A DNA stretch of 64,000 nt from Berkiella sp964496435 (GTDB lineage Bacteria > Pseudomonadota > Gammaproteobacteria > Berkiellales > Berkiellaceae), in the NCBI GenBank assembly GCA_964496435.1, contig CAZBZP010000004.1, positions 1 through 64,000 on the forward strand, read 5' to 3'. Positions within the stretch are counted from its first letter, which is position 1; each line of letters opens with the position of its first letter. The position numbers were made by a program, and so were the translations under genes. A model generated the notes under the pieces. The model ran no database searches, was not told where the DNA came from, and worked only from the letters and a program-made list of their open reading frames with translations. Shown one piece after another: positions 1-7,657 of this stretch.

Positions 1-2
1 TT

Positions 3-335
3 GCTGAAGAAAAGCGTATTGCTGAAGAAAAGCGTATCGCTGAAGAAAAGCGTATCGCTGAAGAAAAGCGTATCGCTGAAGAAAAGCGTATCGCCGATGA
101 ACAACGCCTTGCTAAAGAAGCGGAAGAAAAGCGCGTTGCGGAAGAAAAACGCATTGCGGAAGAAAAGCGCATTGCTGAAGAAAAGCGTATCGCCGAAGAA
201 CAACGCCTTGCTAAAGAAGCGGAAGAAAAGCGTATTGCTGAAGAAAATCGTATCGCGCAAGAAAAGCGTATTGCTGAAGAAAAGCGCGTTGCCGAAGAAC
301 AGCGTCTTGCTAAAGAAGCACAAGAAAAAGCGAGC
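3..335 (+). repeat. 18-bp tandem repeat coding for AEEKRI hexapeptides
   Basis: About sixteen near-identical 18-bp units, each coding A-E-E-K-R-I or a close variant (AEEQRL, AEENRI, AQEKRI). A 27-bp variant unit coding AKEAEEKRI/V recurs after the AEEQRL or ADEQRL units, giving a higher-order pattern. Synonymous differences (cgt/cgc, att/atc, gct/gcg/gcc) show the array is not a single recent expansion. Unit number is likely to vary between strains by slippage or recombination. Confidence 0.9.
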
Positions 336-2147
336 AAAGTTGAACCTGCAGAAAAAGCGAAAAACACAGTAAGCGCTTTACAAAAAGAAGTTCAATCTTT
401 AAAAGATGAAATTCCTGCAAGAAGACTTGAGTTGAATAAAAACTTAGCAGTAGTCCAAAACGAATTTAAAGCGCTGCAATTAGAATATGCGCAGATTAAA
501 TCAGCTTTAGATCAAGTCAGCAATAAAGGACTATTTTCTAAAATTGTACTAAATTGGGATGCAGTGAGCCCAATTAAACTCTCGCAAGGGATTATCGAAT
601 ATTTAACTGCCGAGAAGCCAAATGCATTTGCTGATGTGGCGCAAAATTTAACGAAATTTAAGCTTGCCGTAACCGATGCAACCATAAAAGCAAAGCAATA
701 CGCAGCTGAAAACGTAAGTGAAGCATCACGTGTTGAATTGGCAAAGAATTTAGAAGGCTTTTTAGACAAAGTTTTGACTTTAGAGAGCACCTGCTCAGGC
801 TTTGATAAGGAGCTTGGCAATATCGCAGCGCTTGAAACGAAGTTGCTTGATCTAAATGCACAAATCCAAGGCCTTGAAGAACAACTTGTCTCTGGTAGTC
901 TACATCAAAACGGTGAGGCTGAAATTTCAGCACAACAATTTGCTGATGCCTTTAAAGTTTCTTCCGAAAAGGAAACCCAAGCAGCCAGCACAGGAACTGT
1001 TGAAAACCCAGAGCCAACCGCAGCAGATTTTGCTGTTGCAATGACAGGCCCGCATACTGAAGCGCAAGGTTATTTTTCTTGGTTACCTTCGCCTATAGGC
1101 ATAGTTCAAAACTTCGTTGGCGGCAACAGTAAAGTTGAAACCACGCCTTCTGTTCCTGTGGAAACAAAAGCCCTTGCTAGTACAGCAAAGGTTGTAACAG
1201 CTGAACAAGCAATGGATGAACTAGCAAAAATTGCGGTATTCGGACCAGATTCTGCTGATACTTCAAGTAGAAATGCAAACTTAGTGAATTCTGTTTTAGG
1301 GATCTCCAAAGGCGCTAAGTCAGAACATTCAACGGATACTGGTGCGCAGACAGAAAAAGCTTCAATTACTATTGTTGATAATTTGCAATCAAGCAAATCA
1401 CAAGCTGCTACACCAAGCGATGGCAGCACAACGCTAAAATTAAGCGATGTGGTGAGCGATAACCCCAGCCTCTTTGATGATGTAAAAGATAATCCATCTA
1501 CAAGCTTGGCTTCACCAAACTCTGATGGTGTTTCTTCTAGCATCGAAGCGGCCATGGCAGCACATGATAAGCCAGATGCTAAATTGGGTGATATTGCCAC
1601 CTTATGGCAAAAGATTAACCCAGAGGTCAATAGCCTTAGCATTGGATTTTCAAATGATCCTGCAGGCCAAGCGCTTGGCATCAGAATGCAAGCAAATTCC
1701 GCGCTTAATGATAAATTAAAGCTAGCAGATCAATTCTTGCATGGCAAAACAACATCTGAGCAGGATGCAAACACAATACTGCAGGAATTAAATGCTAAAA
1801 TTGATTTAAGTACTAAGGCCTTGGCATCTGCGCAAGAAACATTCAGTCCTCTTGATGCACAATACAAGAATCAATCTGTGTGGAATTTCTCAAAACCAGC
1901 GGGTTATGCAGCTGCTTTAGAAAAGGTTCAAGAACATACTAATGCGCTTGAAAATGCGAAGCAGTTACATGATCAAATCGACCTTCTTGATAAAACTGTC
2001 AAAGCTTGGGACAACATCTATGGTGCGCATGATGCAGCATCTCAAACTCATACAAGCGTTGATGCTCATGATAGCAGCACACATGTTGCCCCTACTGTCG
2101 ATATGATGCATAAAGAGTTGCAACAACAACTCCCCACACACGATTAA
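3..2147 (+). CDS. Hexad-repeat coiled-coil protein, 5'-truncated by the window edge
   Basis: I do not recognise a named family. The frame is open from base 3 to the TAA at 2147, giving at least 714 residues, and the true start lies upstream. The first ~110 residues are a tandem array of AEEKRI-type hexads broken by AEEQRL-AKEA units, a highly charged helix like those of TolA or long secreted coiled-coil proteins. Further heptad-like helix follows to about residue 310 (ELNKNLAVVQ, LEEQLVSGS). The middle is Ser/Thr/Asp-rich and low complexity, and the last ~150 residues are again helical. No signal peptide or membrane segment is visible in this part. A TTG at 432 is an internal codon, not a convincing start. 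A structural or secreted factor is possible but unproven. Confidence 0.85.
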   Translation, partial: AEEKRIAEEKRIAEEKRIAEEKRIAEEKRIADEQRLAKEAEEKRVAEEKRIAEEKRIAEEKRIAEEQRLAKEAEEKRIAEENRIAQEKRIAEEKRVAEEQRLAKEAQEKASKVEPAEKAKNTVSALQKEVQSLKDEIPARRLELNKNLAVVQNEFKALQLEYAQIKSALDQVSNKGLFSKIVLNWDAVSPIKLSQGIIEYLTAEKPNAFADVAQNLTKFKLAVTDATIKAKQYAAENVSEASRVELAKNLEGFLDKVLTLESTCSGFDKELGNIAALETKLLDLNAQIQGLEEQLVSGSLHQNGEAEISAQQFADAFKVSSEKETQAASTGTVENPEPTAADFAVAMTGPHTEAQGYFSWLPSPIGIVQNFVGGNSKVETTPSVPVETKALASTAKVVTAEQAMDELAKIAVFGPDSADTSSRNANLVNSVLGISKGAKSEHSTDTGAQTEKASITIVDNLQSSKSQAATPSDGSTTLKLSDVVSDNPSLFDDVKDNPSTSLASPNSDGVSSSIEAAMAAHDKPDAKLGDIATLWQKINPEVNSLSIGFSNDPAGQALGIRMQANSALNDKLKLADQFLHGKTTSEQDANTILQELNAKIDLSTKALASAQETFSPLDAQYKNQSVWNFSKPAGYAAALEKVQEHTNALENAKQLHDQIDLLDKTVKAWDNIYGAHDAASQTHTSVDAHDSSTHVAPTVDMMHKELQQQLPTHD

Positions 2148-2209
2148 ACAGTTCCCCCTTCCCATGGATGGGATCCTTTTTGACAATCTACTCCCATTGA
2201 TTGTCCTTG

Positions 2210-2236
2210 CCCTGTCCCCCGACAGGGCTTTTTTTA
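2210..2236 (+). terminator. Rho-independent terminator of the coiled-coil gene
   Basis: A 7-bp GC-rich stem (ccctgtc / gacaggg) with a 4-base loop is followed by c and a run of seven T. It lies about 60 bp past the stop of the coiled-coil gene. A second, weaker hairpin with a T-run sits just before it (2166-2181). Confidence 0.85.
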
Positions 2237-2347
2237 TTTAAGTCATTTATCATTATAATTAACCCATCATGCAATACTTTATATATATACATCTCTATAC
2301 GAATGCGCTTACAGTTGGTAAACTACCCGCAAAAAAGTGAGAGCAAT

Positions 2348-2833
2348 ATGCCGAGTTTGGTAAGACATGACAAATGGTTAATCATTGGCAGCCTCTGCGT
2401 GCTGTTAGGATCTGCCTTTTGCGCTTATCATTTTTATGCTAGTTGGAAAACTTTAAACATTGTCACTTTACCTGTTCCTGATTGTGACTTGCGTCAAGGA
2501 ACGTGCTACTCAAAACTTCCCTCCGGCGAACAAATAGCCCTCAGCATTAAACCAACACACATGCCTGTTTTGACATCATTGTTATTAGAAGTGAAGACGG
2601 ACAATATTCCCGTGAAAAAAATGTATATTTATTTCAAAGGTGCTGAAATGAATATGGGTGAGTTTCGCTACACCCTGTTGCGCCAAAAAGACGGGATATA
2701 CAGCACACAAACTATCCTACCTACCTGCATTCATGATCAAATGATTTGGCATGCCGTGGTGCACATAGAGGCGTCTAATAAACAATACAGCGCACCATTT
2801 GTGTTTATTAATCACAGACCAGATTCGGTTTAG
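2348..2833 (+). CDS. Small single-pass membrane protein, FixH/YtkA-like extracytoplasmic domain (tentative)
   Basis: 161 residues. I chose the ATG at 2348 because a GTGAGAG ribosome site precedes it; an in-frame TTG at 2201 would start inside the upstream terminator. Residues ~10-30 form one membrane segment (WLIIGSLCVLLGSAFCAY). The rest is predicted beta-rich and extracytoplasmic, with Cys at about 44, 51 and 126. The stretch GAEMNMGEFRYTLL resembles the MNMG motif of FixH/YtkA-like proteins, which sit near cytochrome oxidase assembly genes, but no such genes are adjacent here. The family assignment is weak; that it is a real gene is likely from its start site, composition and position between two terminator-like elements. 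Confidence 0.7.
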   Translation: MPSLVRHDKWLIIGSLCVLLGSAFCAYHFYASWKTLNIVTLPVPDCDLRQGTCYSKLPSGEQIALSIKPTHMPVLTSLLLEVKTDNIPVKKMYIYFKGAEMNMGEFRYTLLRQKDGIYSTQTILPTCIHDQMIWHAVVHIEASNKQYSAPFVFINHRPDSV

Positions 2834-2933
2834 ATAAATCTCCCTGGCGCTTCGCGCCGTCCCTCTTTACGAAAGAGGGATCTTTGGCCCCCTTTTGTAA
2901 AGGGGGCGGCGAGCAGAGCGAGCGGGGGATTTA
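2833..2933. repeat. Dispersed palindromic intergenic repeat, copy 1
   Basis: The element begins gataaatctccctg, ends gcgagcgggggattta, and contains two nested hairpins (ccctctttac...gaaagaggg and gcccccttttgtaaagggggc). It fills the whole gap between the stop codon of the upstream plus-strand gene and the stop of fba, touching both. A second copy with the same ends lies at 9770-9889. Bidirectional termination is a plausible side effect. Confidence 0.85.
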
Positions 2934-3995
2934 ATTAACGCGTGGATCTAAGTCACCGCTCTTATAGCGATCGGCCATTTTCTCCATGCTCAAAACTTTA
3001 ATCTTGCTTGCTTGGCCTGCTGTACCGAAAGCTTCATAACGTGCCACACAAATATCACGCATCGCTTTAGTTGCTTCGCTTAGATATTTACGGGGATCAA
3101 ATTCCTTACCATTGGTAGCAAAGAAACGTCTTAAAGTACCAGTAACCGCCATGCGTAAGTCAGTGTCGATATTCACTTTACGTACACCGTGCTTAATACC
3201 TTCTTGAATTTCTTCAACAGGAACGCCATAAGTTTCACCCATGGTGCCGCCGTATTCGTTAATGATTTTTAACCATTCTTGGGGCACAGAAGAAGAGCCA
3301 TGCATTACTAAATGCGTATCAGGGATCCGCTTATGAATCGCTTTAATACGTTCAATCGCTAATATATCGCCTGTTGGTGGACGTGTGAATTTATAAGCAC
3401 CATGGCTGGTACCAATGGCGATGGCCAAAGCATCAACTTTGGTTGCTTTAACAAATTGTGCTGCTTCTTCAGGATCGGTAAGCAACATACTGTGATCGAG
3501 TTCACCTTCAGCGCCTGATCCATCTTCCTTACCAGCAGTTAAAGTTTCAAGCGAACCAAGGCAACCCAATTCACCTTCAACGGAAACACCGCATGCGTGT
3601 GCCATATTGACCGCTAGCAATGTTGTTTTCACGTTATAATCGAAATCTGATGGCGTCTTCATATCTTCATGCAAGGAGCCATCCATCATTACAGAGGAGA
3701 ATCCCAATTGAATAGATTGTTGGCACACAGCAGGAGAAGCACCATGATCTTGATGCATGCAAACTGGAATATGTGGAAACTCTTCAATTGCAGCTTCAAT
3801 TAAATGCTTTAAAAAGCGAGAGCCTGCATATTTTCTGGCACCAGCTGATGCTTGCACAATAACGGGGCTGTTGGTTTTGTCCGCCGCTTCCATGATCGCG
3901 CGCATTTGTTCTAGATTGTTCACATTAAATGCAGGCACACCATAACCATGCTCTGCTGCGTGATCTAATAATTGTCGTAATGTAATTAATGCCAT
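2931..3995 (-). CDS. fba: Fructose-bisphosphate aldolase, class II
   Basis: 354 residues, the full length for the class II Calvin-cycle-type aldolase subfamily. It reversibly cleaves fructose 1,6-bisphosphate to glyceraldehyde 3-phosphate and dihydroxyacetone phosphate in the cytosol, using Zn2+. The zinc/active-site region MHQDHG (around residue 80), the GTSHG loop, VMHGSSS and NIDTDLR are all intact. The ATG at 3995 has a GGGAGA ribosome site. It is the last gene of tkt-gap-pgk-pyk-fba, 24 bp after pyk, and its stop codon lies inside a dispersed repeat that may end the transcript. Confidence 0.97.
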   Translation of the reverse strand: MALITLRQLLDHAAEHGYGVPAFNVNNLEQMRAIMEAADKTNSPVIVQASAGARKYAGSRFLKHLIEAAIEEFPHIPVCMHQDHGASPAVCQQSIQLGFSSVMMDGSLHEDMKTPSDFDYNVKTTLLAVNMAHACGVSVEGELGCLGSLETLTAGKEDGSGAEGELDHSMLLTDPEEAAQFVKATKVDALAIAIGTSHGAYKFTRPPTGDILAIERIKAIHKRIPDTHLVMHGSSSVPQEWLKIINEYGGTMGETYGVPVEEIQEGIKHGVRKVNIDTDLRMAVTGTLRRFFATNGKEFDPRKYLSEATKAMRDICVARYEAFGTAGQASKIKVLSMEKMADRYKSGDLDPRVN

Positions 3996-4019
3996 TATGT
4001 ATCTCCCAAGTAAAAAATT

Positions 4020-5465
4020 CTATTCAGCTAATGGTTGAGCGGTTAATATTTTCATCGCATTGGTGAAACCACCGACGCCCAAGATATCGCCTTTGGTAAC
4101 AATCACTTTGTCACCAGGCTCTAAAATGCCTTGCTTCACTAAAGTGCCTAAGGCATGACGTGATATTTCCCAAATTTTATATTGGGTCACATCAAATTCA
4201 ACAGGGTAAACACCCCTAAATAAAGTTACTCGACCACAAGTCACAGGATGTCGACTTAAAGCATAAATGGGGATCCCAGAACGCACACGTGACATCCACA
4301 GTGGTGTTGAACCTGATTCGGTTAAAGCGACAATCGCCTTAATCGAAATATGATTAGCAACGTACATCGCAGCCATCGCAATAGCTTGATCATGACTTTT
4401 GAATTGCGCATCATCAGGTAAGGCTGAACGTGCAGGGCGTTGACGTTCTGCAGCTAAGCAGATTTCATCTAAAATGGTAATCACCTGTACAGGATAATCA
4501 CCAGTTGCCGTTTCAGCAGAAAGCATAACAGCATCAGTACCATCTAAAATTGCATTGGCTACGTCAGATACTTCAGCACGTGTAGGAATAGGATTTTTAA
4601 TCATCGATTCCATCATTTGGGTTGCTGTGATAACAGCTTTATCACGCAATCTAGATCTGGCAATGATGTACTTTTGGATTGCTGGTAATTCAGCATAACC
4701 CATTTCAACGCCTAAATCGCCTCTTGCCACCATGACCGCATCTGTTGCTTCAATGATTTCATCAATATTTTCACATGCTTCTGCACGTTCAATTTTGGCG
4801 ACGATTTGCGCTGTTGAGCCTGCTTCTTTCACTAATTTACGCGCATTATTGATGTCTTGTGCAGTTTTAGGAAAGGATAAAGCAACGTAATCTACTTCAA
4901 ATTTTCCAAGAAACTCAATATCTTTGATATCTTTCTCGGTTAAGCTAGGTGCTGATAAGCCACCACCTTTACGATTAAGCCCTTTGTTGCTAGTTAATCT
5001 TCCACCCACTTTGACTTTACAGTGAATTTTTGAACCTTCTACACTTTCAACAATCAAAATAAGACGACCATCATCAAGCAAGAGTTGATCATCCTTAACC
5101 ACCTCATTAGGAAGCTCAGGATAATCCAAGCCAATAATATGTTGATCACCCATATCATTGGGATGCTTGGCATCTAGTATAAAATCGTCGCCTTCTTTAA
5201 GCACAATACCTTCGCTATTGCTAAATCGAGCAATGCGAATTTTTGGTCCTTGCAGATCTACTAAAATACCCACAATCTTATTGAGATCTTTAGCACATGT
5301 TTTAGCAAGCTCAATTCTTCTCTTTTGATCCTCATGTTTACCATGGGACATATTAATGCGCACAAGGTTTACACCAGCTTGAATAATAGCGCGCATTATT
5401 TCAGGTGAATCAGTAGAAGGACCAAGGGTAGCGATTATTTTTGTTCTTCTTGGCAATATTTTCAT
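4020..5465 (-). CDS. pyk: Pyruvate kinase
   Basis: 481 residues, the usual length for a bacterial pyruvate kinase. It transfers phosphate from phosphoenolpyruvate to ADP, the last ATP-yielding step of glycolysis. Visible motifs are the N-terminal RRTKIIATLGPS, the catalytic MVARGDLGVEM loop and the ITATQMMESM...RAEVSDVANAILDG block with the conserved substrate-binding residues. The C-terminal allosteric domain is present (ALTESGSTPLWMSRVR). It starts with ATG 18 bp after pgk and is followed by fba after 24 bp, so it is within the operon. Confidence 0.97.
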   Translation of the reverse strand: MKILPRRTKIIATLGPSTDSPEIMRAIIQAGVNLVRINMSHGKHEDQKRRIELAKTCAKDLNKIVGILVDLQGPKIRIARFSNSEGIVLKEGDDFILDAKHPNDMGDQHIIGLDYPELPNEVVKDDQLLLDDGRLILIVESVEGSKIHCKVKVGGRLTSNKGLNRKGGGLSAPSLTEKDIKDIEFLGKFEVDYVALSFPKTAQDINNARKLVKEAGSTAQIVAKIERAEACENIDEIIEATDAVMVARGDLGVEMGYAELPAIQKYIIARSRLRDKAVITATQMMESMIKNPIPTRAEVSDVANAILDGTDAVMLSAETATGDYPVQVITILDEICLAAERQRPARSALPDDAQFKSHDQAIAMAAMYVANHISIKAIVALTESGSTPLWMSRVRSGIPIYALSRHPVTCGRVTLFRGVYPVEFDVTQYKIWEISRHALGTLVKQGILEPGDKVIVTKGDILGVGGFTNAMKILTAQPLAE

Positions 5466-5483
5466 TTTAGGTTTTTTTTCTCT

Positions 5484-6647
5484 TTAACGTGATTGTAACG
5501 CTGCAACTGCAGGGAGCACATTCCCTTCTAAAGCTTCCAAGAAAGCACCACCACCGGTTGATAGATAGGAAATTTTATCTTGAATATGAAATTGCTCAAT
5601 CGCAGCCAAGGTATCTCCGCCGCCTGCAACTGAATAGGCTTTGGAATCAACAATAGCTTGTGCTAATTGTTTGGTTCCTTGTGCGAAGGGAGCATATTCA
5701 AATACACCTACGGGTCCATTCCATAAAATGGTTTTAGCCTCTTGCAAGCATTTGACTAAACTCTTTTGGGAATCAGGGCCAATATCAAAAATTTTATCTT
5801 TCGCTTGGACTTGTGAACAAGATTTAACTTGGGCATTTTCATCCTCAGATAAAGCCTGGCCAACCACGACATCCGTTGGCAACCAAATGGTTTTACCCAT
5901 TGCTTTGGCTTTCTCTAACATGTTTCTGGCTGTTTCTACTAAAGGTGGTTCATAAAGTGATTCGCCCATGGGATAGTTAAGCGCTGCCAAAAAGGTATTA
6001 GCAATGCCGCCACCAACAATAAGGGTATCCACTTTTTCTAAAATGTGGGTTAGTAGCTTTAGCTTTGTTGAAACTTTAGAACCACCAACAATAGCAACAA
6101 CGGGACGTGAAGGTGCTTCAAGCACTTGATGAATAGCTTCAAGTTCTGATTGCAATAAAGGTCCAGCACAAGCAATCGGCGCAAATTCAGCTACACCGAC
6201 AGTAGATGCTTGCGCGCGATGTGCAACGGCAAACGCATCCATGATAAAGACATCACATAATGCTGCGAGCCTTTTTGAAAGCGCTGGGGAATTTTTTTCT
6301 TCCCCTTCTAGAAAGCGAACGTTTTCAAGAAGTGCTATCTCGCCTGGCTTTAAGTCAGGTCTTTCTTCATCCAAGCTAAACAAAGGCACTGGTTTATTTA
6401 GGGTTTGGCTCAGATAAGCTGCAATCGGTGCCAGTGACAACGACTTGTCAAATTGGCCTTCATTGGGTCTTCCCATATGTGACATGACAATCACTTTAGC
6501 ACCTTTGGCCAACGCTTTTTTTAGCGTTGGCAATGCGGCATCAATTCTTGCCGCGTGTGCTATTTGGCCATCCTTCATGGGGACATTAAAGTCTTCGCGA
6601 ATCAGTACCCACTTATTCTCTAATGTGACCGTTTCCATGGTTTGCAT
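5484..6647 (-). CDS. pgk: Phosphoglycerate kinase
   Basis: 387 residues after trimming the start to the ATG at 6647, two bases past the gap stop; a longer reading frame runs back into gap but family members begin near this Met. It converts 1,3-bisphosphoglycerate and ADP to 3-phosphoglycerate and ATP. The N-terminal substrate loop REDFNVP, SHMGRP, the basic patch motif LLENVRF, GGSKVSTK, and the nucleotide-binding WNGPVGVFE and AGGGDT loops are present. It is the third gene of the carbon operon, tightly packed between gap and pyk. Confidence 0.96.
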   Translation of the reverse strand: MQTMETVTLENKWVLIREDFNVPMKDGQIAHAARIDAALPTLKKALAKGAKVIVMSHMGRPNEGQFDKSLSLAPIAAYLSQTLNKPVPLFSLDEERPDLKPGEIALLENVRFLEGEEKNSPALSKRLAALCDVFIMDAFAVAHRAQASTVGVAEFAPIACAGPLLQSELEAIHQVLEAPSRPVVAIVGGSKVSTKLKLLTHILEKVDTLIVGGGIANTFLAALNYPMGESLYEPPLVETARNMLEKAKAMGKTIWLPTDVVVGQALSEDENAQVKSCSQVQAKDKIFDIGPDSQKSLVKCLQEAKTILWNGPVGVFEYAPFAQGTKQLAQAIVDSKAYSVAGGGDTLAAIEQFHIQDKISYLSTGGGAFLEALEGNVLPAVAALQSR

Positions 6648-6649
6648 GT

Positions 6650-7657
6650 TTATTTCGCCTTCATCATCGCCACAGCAGTATCTAACATGCGATTTGAAAA
6701 GGCCCACTCATTGTCATACCAAGCAAGCACTTTTACCAAGTGACCAATCACTTTGGTTTGTGTTGCATCAAATGTCGCTGAGTGTGGATTGTGATTAAAA
6801 TCAACTGAAACTAAAGGCGCTTCATTGTAAGCTAAAATACCTTTTAGTGAAGTTTCTGAAGCATCTTTTAATATTTTGTTTATTTCATCAACGCTTGTTT
6901 GCTTTTCAACAGTAATTGTCAAATCAACCACAGAAACGTTGATAGTAGGAACGCGAATTGCAAAACCATCAAGTTTGCCTTTAAGTTCAGGCAACACCAA
7001 ACCAATCGCACTGGCAGCACCGGTTTTGGTTGGGATCATGGATTGAGTTGCTGAGCGAGCACGTCTTAAGTCTTCATGGTAAACGTCTGTCAATACTTGG
7101 TCATTAGTATAAGCATGAACAGTTGTCATTAACCCGCTGTTAATCGTAAATTTATCATGAATTGGTTTAACGACAGGTACCAAGCAATTGGTAGTGCAAG
7201 AAGCATTGGAAACAATGTTATCTGTGCTCTTTAAGGTGTTGTGATTCACGCCATATACGATGGTGGGTAAATCATTTCCTGCTGGCGCTGAAATTAATAC
7301 TTTCTTCGCACCTGCTTCTAAATGTGCTTTGGCTTTTTCTGAGCTTGCAAAGAAGCCAGTGCATTCAAAAACCACGTCAATATCTAATTGTTTCCAAGGT
7401 AATTTGCTAGGATTGCGCTCAGATAACACCTGAATTTCATCACCATTAACAATTAAACTGCCATCAGCACCAATCGTCACCGTTTTAGAAAAACGGCCAT
7501 GCGTCGTATCGTACTGTGTTAAATGCGCATTAATTTTTGTATCACCTAAATCATTAATGGCAACAATTTTAATTTCATTTTGTCTGTTTGCTTCATATAG
7601 TGCACGCAGTGTGTTGCGACCAATTCTGCCATAACCATTAATTGCTACTCTAATCAT
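6650..7657 (-). CDS. gap: Glyceraldehyde-3-phosphate dehydrogenase
   Basis: 335 residues. It oxidises glyceraldehyde 3-phosphate with NAD(P) and phosphate to 1,3-bisphosphoglycerate. The Rossmann start INGYGRIGR, the catalytic SNASCTTNCL with the active Cys, the HAYTNDQ block, and WYDNEWAFSNRM near the C-terminus are intact. Its ATG overlaps the tkt stop in an ATGA arrangement, which indicates translational coupling. Cofactor preference cannot be settled by eye. Confidence 0.97.
   Translation of the reverse strand: MIRVAINGYGRIGRNTLRALYEANRQNEIKIVAINDLGDTKINAHLTQYDTTHGRFSKTVTIGADGSLIVNGDEIQVLSERNPSKLPWKQLDIDVVFECTGFFASSEKAKAHLEAGAKKVLISAPAGNDLPTIVYGVNHNTLKSTDNIVSNASCTTNCLVPVVKPIHDKFTINSGLMTTVHAYTNDQVLTDVYHEDLRRARSATQSMIPTKTGAASAIGLVLPELKGKLDGFAIRVPTINVSVVDLTITVEKQTSVDEINKILKDASETSLKGILAYNEAPLVSVDFNHNPHSATFDATQTKVIGHLVKVLAWYDNEWAFSNRMLDTAVAMMKAK

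Noticed and set aside
3..335. Tandem array as a possible CRISPR
   Set aside because: The units are 18 bp, contiguous, in frame and coding, with no spacers.
1..372. Plus-strand reading frame of LKKSVS-type repeats, 123 codons
   Set aside because: It is the +1 shadow of the hexad-repeat array. The frame starting at base 3 continues without a stop into the 3' gene body to 2147.
360..480. PH domain after the DH domain (residue range 360-480 of the 24001-27489 protein)
   Set aside because: Some strand-like segments and a final helix exist, but no PH signature (the C-terminal Trp) is visible. Coordinates here are residues.
1106..1681. Minus-strand 191-codon open frame
   Set aside because: It lies antisense inside the coiled-coil gene, with no ribosome site and a low-complexity composition that mirrors the coding strand.
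2201..2347. Upstream extension of the small membrane protein from TTG 2201
   Set aside because: It would translate the terminator hairpin and T-run, and lacks a ribosome site; the ATG at 2348 has one.
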